NCBI GenBank assembly: GCA_019637395.1
Contig: JAHBVR010000024.1
Location: 1-64,000, forward strand
DNA: 64,000 nt
Direction: 5' to 3'
Source: Vulcanimicrobiota bacterium
Lineage (GTDB): Bacteria > Vulcanimicrobiota > Xenobia > Xenobiales > JADMJV01
Below the pieces are notes generated by a model that was not told the DNA's origin, searched no databases, and saw only the letters and a program-made list of their open reading frames with translations. The position numbers and the translations under genes were made by a program. Below are positions 60,265 to 64,000 of this stretch, piece after piece (position 1 is the first letter of the stretch; every line of letters starts with the position of its first letter).

Positions 60265-60627
60265 CTAACTCCAGGCGGGCGCAGATACGAAGAAGCTGAG
60301 ACCCCAATTCACCAAACCCAACACCAGTGCGCCCATGAAGCCGGAGAACCATCCGTCCACTTCAAAGTCGGACACCATCTTGCCGGCCAGCCAGAAACAG
60401 AATCCCAGAATGACTACGTAGAACAGACCCAAAGTGACCAGTAGGAAAGGAAGGCTGAAAAAGACGACCAGCGGTTTGATGAAGAATGCCACAAATCCGA
60501 GTGCCAGGGCCCCCCACATGGCGCCGGAAAACTTGTGGATACGTACTCCGGGAACGATGGCGGCGGTTACCCAGAGGGCTACGGCGTTGAGAACCCAGGT
60601 GATGAGAAAAGCGACGACTGGATGCAT
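60265..60627 (-). CDS. Phage holin family IV-like membrane protein
   Basis: 120 aa with four hydrophobic helices, matching the widespread chromosomal family annotated as mycobacterial-type phage holin superfamily IV: VAFLITWVLNAVALWVTAAIVPGV, GALALGFVAFFIKPLVVFFSLPFLLVTLGLFYVVI, KMVSDFEVDGWFSGFMGALVLGLVNWGLSFF. Despite the name these are usually not phage lysis proteins, and no phage genes are near. Function unknown. Confidence 0.85.
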   Translation of the reverse strand: MHPVVAFLITWVLNAVALWVTAAIVPGVRIHKFSGAMWGALALGFVAFFIKPLVVFFSLPFLLVTLGLFYVVILGFCFWLAGKMVSDFEVDGWFSGFMGALVLGLVNWGLSFFVSAPAWS

Positions 60628-60776
60628 GGAACCTCCATTAACTTAAATGTACCTTCCCACCCATGATCCAGATACAAACTGTTCAGAAGAAACTTTCAAG
60701 CAGATAGGCGGAACCACCAGCTTTCAGGGCGTGGCGGGCCGCAGGAATTTCAAACTGCGCTGGGAAATCTCGCGGG

Positions 60777-61433
60777 ATGAAACGCCTGCTTCTTCCCGCC
60801 CTCTTTCTGGCAATCAGCCTCGTGAGTGGAGCCGAACCGGCCGCCTCGAATCGCGATGATTTGTTAAAGCGAGCCCGAACGGCTCTGGCCGAAGTTTCTA
60901 AGGGACCGCAAATTTGGACTGCCAAGATCCGCGAATCTCCCGATTACGGCCTGCAGGCCGACAATTTCAGCTTCGATGGGGACGGAGACGAAGGTACTTT
61001 TTACCTCAAATTTCCCGGCAAGTACCGCATTCGTTGGTCAGCCAACAACGAGGCTTATTGCTACGATGGTCAGGAAATCCACATCTGGAGCGGTGGCTCC
61101 GAGGGAACTCCCCTCAAACTGTCAGAAACGGCCTTCTCCTCGCTCGTCCCGGGTCAACTTGACGGCTCCATCCACGTAGCCGCCGTTTCTCAAGAAGAGC
61201 TGCGCTTTGAAGGAAAAAAACAGCCGATCATCTTTCTCGACCTCGAATCCGCTCAAGATCCCAAACGGGACACCACCGTGCGGGTTTACATCACCGGCAG
61301 CGGAACCCCACGCATCATTGGTTTCCGCATCCCCACCGAACGCCGCTCCGGCTATCGCCCGGATTACGTGAACTACTGGTTGCGCGACTTCCACCCCGAG
61401 ATAATGGATAGTTCGGTCTTCAAGCCACACTGA
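60777..61433 (+). CDS. Exported protein, possibly LolA-like fold
   Basis: 218 aa with a signal peptide (MKRLLLPALFLAISLVSGAEPA). The pattern of a helix (DDLLKRARTALAEV), then TAKIRESPDYGLQADNFSFDGDGDEGTFYLKFPGKYRIRW and DGQEIHIWSGG resembles outer-membrane lipoprotein carrier (LolA/LolB-like) proteins, which have a half-barrel starting this way. The resemblance is weak and the C-terminal half is not recognised. It is followed by a bidirectional terminator. Confidence 0.6.
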   Translation: MKRLLLPALFLAISLVSGAEPAASNRDDLLKRARTALAEVSKGPQIWTAKIRESPDYGLQADNFSFDGDGDEGTFYLKFPGKYRIRWSANNEAYCYDGQEIHIWSGGSEGTPLKLSETAFSSLVPGQLDGSIHVAAVSQEELRFEGKKQPIIFLDLESAQDPKRDTTVRVYITGSGTPRIIGFRIPTERRSGYRPDYVNYWLRDFHPEIMDSSVFKPH

Positions 61434-61457
61434 CGTGGGGCGCCGTTGCCCTCAATA

Positions 61458-61490
61458 AAAAGGCGGGTGCCTGAAAAGCACCCGCCTTTT
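61458..61490. terminator. Bidirectional rho-independent terminator
   Basis: AAAAGGCGGGTGC/GCACCCGCCTTTT with a CTGAAAA loop, between converging genes ending at 61433 and 61501. Both strands carry a T-tract after the stem. Confidence 0.92.
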
Positions 61491-61500
61491 GGGGAACAAA

Positions 61501-61965
61501 TTAGTCGTGCTTGACGGGGGAGGCGCAGCCGCCTTTGCCTTTACAGGAGTTCTTGCCGGCGCAACCGTTGTCGCCGGATTTGCAGCCTCCTTGAGCTTTA
61601 CAGCCATTCTTGCCCTTGCAGTCGTGCTTGGCGGTGGCGCAGCCGCCTTTGCCTTTGCAAGCGTTTTTGCCGGCGCAGGTGTTGTCGGCGGATTTGCAGC
61701 CGCCCTTGCCTTTACACGAGTTCAGGCCTTTACATGCGTGCAGGTCTTGGGATTCGGCTTTACAACTGGCTTTGGCCTGGCAGCCGTCCTTGCCCTGACA
61801 GCCGGCCTTGTCCATGGCCAGATAAATACCGCTGGGATGCAGGTCTACACCCGTCAAAGTGTTCTCGGCTCCAGCCGTCTGGACTGCCTGGGCCGACTGA
61901 GCCCCGCCCAAAAGAAGTCCGGCCATCACCGCAGTCATCAGGTGATTGGTGCTCTTCTTACTCAT
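61501..61965 (-). CDS. Bufferin-like (BufA2-type) Cys-rich periplasmic protein
   Basis: 154 aa from the ATG at 61965 (GGAG upstream). A signal peptide (LMTAVMAGLLLGGAQSAQA) is followed by a mature part with repeated Cys units: CKGKGGCK, CAGKNACKGKGGC, CKGKNGCKAQGGC, CAGKNSCKGKGGC. This pattern matches BufA2-type bufferins, ribosomally made peptides that BufB/BufC modify into copper-binding thiooxazoles. Neither bufB (DUF692) nor bufC (DUF2063) is adjacent, so whether it is modified is open. It could bind metal through thiols without modification. Confidence 0.75.
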   Translation of the reverse strand: MSKKSTNHLMTAVMAGLLLGGAQSAQAVQTAGAENTLTGVDLHPSGIYLAMDKAGCQGKDGCQAKASCKAESQDLHACKGLNSCKGKGGCKSADNTCAGKNACKGKGGCATAKHDCKGKNGCKAQGGCKSGDNGCAGKNSCKGKGGCASPVKHD

Positions 61966-62119
61966 AGTTCGGTAATCTCCATTCAAATCTTGAGAACTGA
62001 CCCAGGCTGGGTAGCCTGGGCCAGTTGCTTCTCCTAAAGCAAATTTACTATCCTGCCTGGCCGCCACCGAAACGCAAACCGTCCGGGGGAGATGTGAACG
62101 AGTTGTAAATGAATTGTTG

Positions 62120-62665
62120 CTAGAGTGTGAACTGGTTCAGGCGGGTGATCAGCTCCTGGGGCGTGGCGGTGACCCAGAGGCGCTCTCGATCGAGCGCATG
62201 GTAGAAACCGCATTCTACGGTATGATCCAGTAGATGGAGGAAGCTTTCGTAAAATCCCAGGGTGTTGAGCACGGCTACCGGCTTCTTGTGGATCTCCAGT
62301 TTTTGCCAGGCCAGCGCTTCACAAACTTCGTCCAGAGTGCCGATGCCGCCGGGCAGGGCCACGAAGGCATCACAACGGTCGTGCATGCGCTGCTTGCGCT
62401 GGTGCATGGTCTCGACCACGTGCAGGTCGGTCAGGCTGTTGTGGGCCCATTCGCGCAAAACCATGGAGTGGGGAATGACTCCTTCCACATGGCCGCCGCG
62501 GCTGAGCGCGCCGTCGGCCACGGCCAGCATCATGCCCTGGCCGCCTCCTCCATTCACAATGCCCCAGCCGGCGTCGGCGCAAAGTTCTCCGAGTTGGCGG
62601 GCGTGCTCCATAAAAAGGGGATCTCGACCCGGCGAGGACCCCGCGAAAACACAAAGCTTTTTCAT
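62120..62665 (-). CDS. LOG family protein (Rossmann fold nucleotide-binding)
   Basis: 181 aa. Signatures: LCVFAGSSPGRDPLF, GIVNGGGGQGMMLAVADGALSRGG, MHQRKQRMHDRCDAFVALPGGIGTLDEVCEAL (PGGxGTxxE). LOG enzymes hydrolyse cytokinin riboside monophosphates or AMP to base and ribose phosphate; in bacteria the role is often nucleotide salvage. The length is typical for the short bacterial class. It is divergent from the gene at 62806. Confidence 0.95.
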   Translation of the reverse strand: MKKLCVFAGSSPGRDPLFMEHARQLGELCADAGWGIVNGGGGQGMMLAVADGALSRGGHVEGVIPHSMVLREWAHNSLTDLHVVETMHQRKQRMHDRCDAFVALPGGIGTLDEVCEALAWQKLEIHKKPVAVLNTLGFYESFLHLLDHTVECGFYHALDRERLWVTATPQELITRLNQFTL

Positions 62666-62672
62666 GAACCGG

Positions 62673-62777
62673 CCTTTCGCAGGGGTCTTTTAAAGCCCTG
62701 GCCGCCGTTTCTCCCAATGTGCAGGCCGGGCCCGAACGGACAGGAGCCGGCACATCATCCATCCTTTCGCAGGGGTC
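62673..62777. repeat. Direct repeat CCTTTCGCAGGGGTCT, two copies
   Basis: Exact 16-bp copies at 62673-62688 and 62762-62777 in the gap between divergent genes starting at 62665 and 62806. The distance of 89 nt between starts is too long for one dimer site. Possible duplicated regulatory sites or a deletion/insertion footprint. Confidence 0.45.
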
Positions 62778-62805
62778 TGGCCAGGAGCTTGCAAATCAAT
62801 CGCTT

Positions 62806-63894
62806 ATGCTCGAGACATTGGACGATTTTGACGGCGGCCCGGCGGCCCGCCAGCGTGTGTTGCAGGCTTTTCAAGCCGGCCTGGCCGGCCCTCATCAGGA
62901 GCGGAGCCAGGTGGATCATTGGGAGGCGGATGTGGAGGCAGACCCCTCCGCCGCTTTTCGGCTGGACGAAGCCGGGATGGCCTGGTTGGGGGAATTGGCA
63001 GCCGGACGTTTTCGCTGCCGCAGTTTGCGGGATATGCGCCCCTCCAAGGGCGGCGGCCGACTGAGCCTGTGGGTTTTGACCGGTGCTCACGCGGTCACCG
63101 ACATCGGCGCTCTCCAGGCCTGTGCACCGCCCGATAGCCTGTTTCAAGTAGCCTCCCAGTTCAACTGCCTGGAGTCGCCCGGGGCTTACCTGGTGCGAGT
63201 GGCTGACTATTTTTATGATCCCACCCAGGGACCGCGCGCCTCGATTTCTGCTTATCCCGGCACTCTGCTGCGCCACTATCGCGCTCCCGACCAGGCCGGG
63301 GGGCATTTTGTGCAGACTCAGGCCGGACCCCAGCTTAATTTGCTGCACGCGGTGGAAGCACCGGTGCAGAGCGGGTACTTGACCTCCCGCGATTTGGTCC
63401 GGCCGGCCGAGTTTGCCGAGCGATTGGAACAGGACTTTGATTTGCTCGAGGTGGGCGTGCACGAAGCGGTGCAGGTGGTGCTGGGGGCTCAGTGGGACGG
63501 TCCGGTGCGTCCTGGCACCAGAATTTCACAGGTATTTACTTCCACGCTGGCGGCCGGCGGCTATGGGCGCATCGAATCGGTGCATTTAAACATCTGTCGG
63601 CAGTTGTTGCGGGCGGCCTACCTGGGCACGCTTTTGGCGGCGGCTTCGTTGCGCCAGCGCCGGGCGGTGCTGACCCTGATCGGAGGCGGTGTTTTTGGCA
63701 ATCCGCTGCCCTTGATTTGGGAGTCGATCGGGTGGGCTCTGGAGCAGGTGGAGCCTTATCTGCAACAGGATTTGACGGTCATCGTCAACGGGCGCAATCT
63801 GATTCCCGAAGTGGATGAGGAAACGGTACGCCGCGAGGTGCGCCGGCGGGGCGGTGAGGTTCTTTTCTGCTATGACTCGGGCATTCGCTTCTGA
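62806..63894 (+). CDS. Hypothetical protein, possible macro-domain-like
   Basis: 362 aa from the ATG at 62806. The middle part (LFQVASQFNCLESPGAYLVRVADYFYDPTQGPRASISAYPGTLLRHY, residues about 110-160) resembles a family of macrodomain-like proteins that share the SQFN-LE and DPTQGP-a-ac-pGT-yR-Y patterns. I recall the pattern but cannot name a verified function. The C-terminus (LTLIGGGVFGNPLPLIWESIGWALEQVEPYL) is also macro-like, with a GGGVFGN glycine loop. No signal peptide. Its stop overlaps the next gene's CTG as CTGA. Confidence 0.5.
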   Translation: MLETLDDFDGGPAARQRVLQAFQAGLAGPHQERSQVDHWEADVEADPSAAFRLDEAGMAWLGELAAGRFRCRSLRDMRPSKGGGRLSLWVLTGAHAVTDIGALQACAPPDSLFQVASQFNCLESPGAYLVRVADYFYDPTQGPRASISAYPGTLLRHYRAPDQAGGHFVQTQAGPQLNLLHAVEAPVQSGYLTSRDLVRPAEFAERLEQDFDLLEVGVHEAVQVVLGAQWDGPVRPGTRISQVFTSTLAAGGYGRIESVHLNICRQLLRAAYLGTLLAAASLRQRRAVLTLIGGGVFGNPLPLIWESIGWALEQVEPYLQQDLTVIVNGRNLIPEVDEETVRREVRRRGGEVLFCYDSGIRF

Positions 63895-64000
63895 GCCTGC
63901 CGCGCGGATCCTGGCTTTTCCTTTTCGCTCATCCAGATGATGATGTGCTCATCGCCGGCACCGTATACACTTTGGTGGAGCGGGGCGATCGGGTGGATCT
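63891..64000 (+). CDS. PIG-L/LmbE-type deacetylase, N-terminal fragment at window edge
   Basis: The frame CTG AGC CTG CCG reads LPRGSWLFLFAHPDDDVLIAGTVYTLVERGDRVD. AHPDDDVLIAG is the metal-binding PHPDDE motif of PIG-L deacetylases (mycothiol or N-acetylglucosaminyl-phosphatidylinositol deacetylases and relatives). The upstream in-frame stop (TGA) leaves no ATG, GTG or TTG before the motif; CTG at 63891 overlaps the previous stop as CTGA, the same 4-nt layout as other coupled pairs in this window. The gene continues beyond the window. Confidence 0.8.
   Translation, partial: MSLPRGSWLFLFAHPDDDVLIAGTVYTLVERGDRVD

Noticed and set aside
60265-60627. Prophage indicated by a holin-like gene
   Set aside because: This family is a common chromosomal membrane protein; no endolysin, integrase or structural phage gene is near.
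61540-61800. Periodic repeats suggesting a CRISPR array
   Set aside because: The periodicity comes from repeated Cys-Lys-Gly codons in the bufferin-like gene; there are no constant repeats with unique spacers and no cas genes.

Overview
The window is GC-rich bacterial chromosome with densely packed genes, many joined by 1-4 nt overlaps. It has no rRNA, so the phylum cannot be assigned. DapF (meso-DAP peptidoglycan), signal peptidase I, lipoprotein-type exported proteins, DUF1800/DUF1501 proteins and a periplasmic bufferin-like Cys-rich protein fit a free-living, probably Gram-negative-type bacterium outside the best-studied groups. Haem synthesis (hemE, protoporphyrinogen oxidase), a phasin-like protein and several peroxide or thiol enzymes suggest aerobic or facultative life.

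Layout. 0.4-1.0 kb: a decayed IS200/IS605-type element with hairpin ends. 1.0-8.5 kb (minus): HTH/coiled-coil protein, DUF423, polysaccharide deacetylase, mutL, miaA, hfq, dapF and an M24 peptidase, probably one operon. 8.6-13.4 kb (plus): lipoprotein, a soluble FlhA/SctV-cytoplasmic-domain protein, then a DUF1800/DUF1501 pair. 13.5-24 kb: mixed single genes (phasin-like, msrB, EamA transporter, creatininase-like, glutathione peroxidase, two low-complexity proteins, phosphoesterase, ATP-grasp, FMN hydroxyacid oxidase, TlpA-like). 24-28.2 kb: a membrane Ser/Thr kinase and a coupled trio (ScdA-like di-iron protein, choline-kinase-like, permuted NlpC/P60).

28.2-40.1 kb is a 12-kb signalling island: STAS antagonist and a REC-SpoIIE-HATPase protein on the minus strand, then five plus-strand genes (membrane GAF sensor, CheB-CheR fusion, 1563-aa hybrid kinase with Hpt, REC-SpoIIE phosphatase, REC-HD-GYP). 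All five plus-strand genes overlap. It joins partner switching, methyl-transfer adaptation, phosphorelay and c-di-GMP turnover, with no CheA, CheW or chemoreceptor in view.

40.1-64 kb: an 830-aa Met/Gly-rich protein, an SDR, a BNR-propeller/MoaD pair, two methyltransferases, GST, matrixin-type protease, a subtilase fragment, L,D-transpeptidase, lepB, tRNA-Ala(CGC), clpP-hemE-protoporphyrinogen oxidase, nth with a second FlhA_C-like protein, an EF-hand protein, a holin-like protein, a bufferin-like protein, a LOG protein, a possible macro-domain-like protein and the start of a PIG-L deacetylase.

Most unusual points: two unlinked FlhA/SctV cytoplasmic-domain proteins that lack the membrane half of the export gate; the signalling island; two genes whose conserved N-termini can only be reached from CTG start codons; and several families of intergenic palindromes, one of which may encode an N-terminal extension of MutL.
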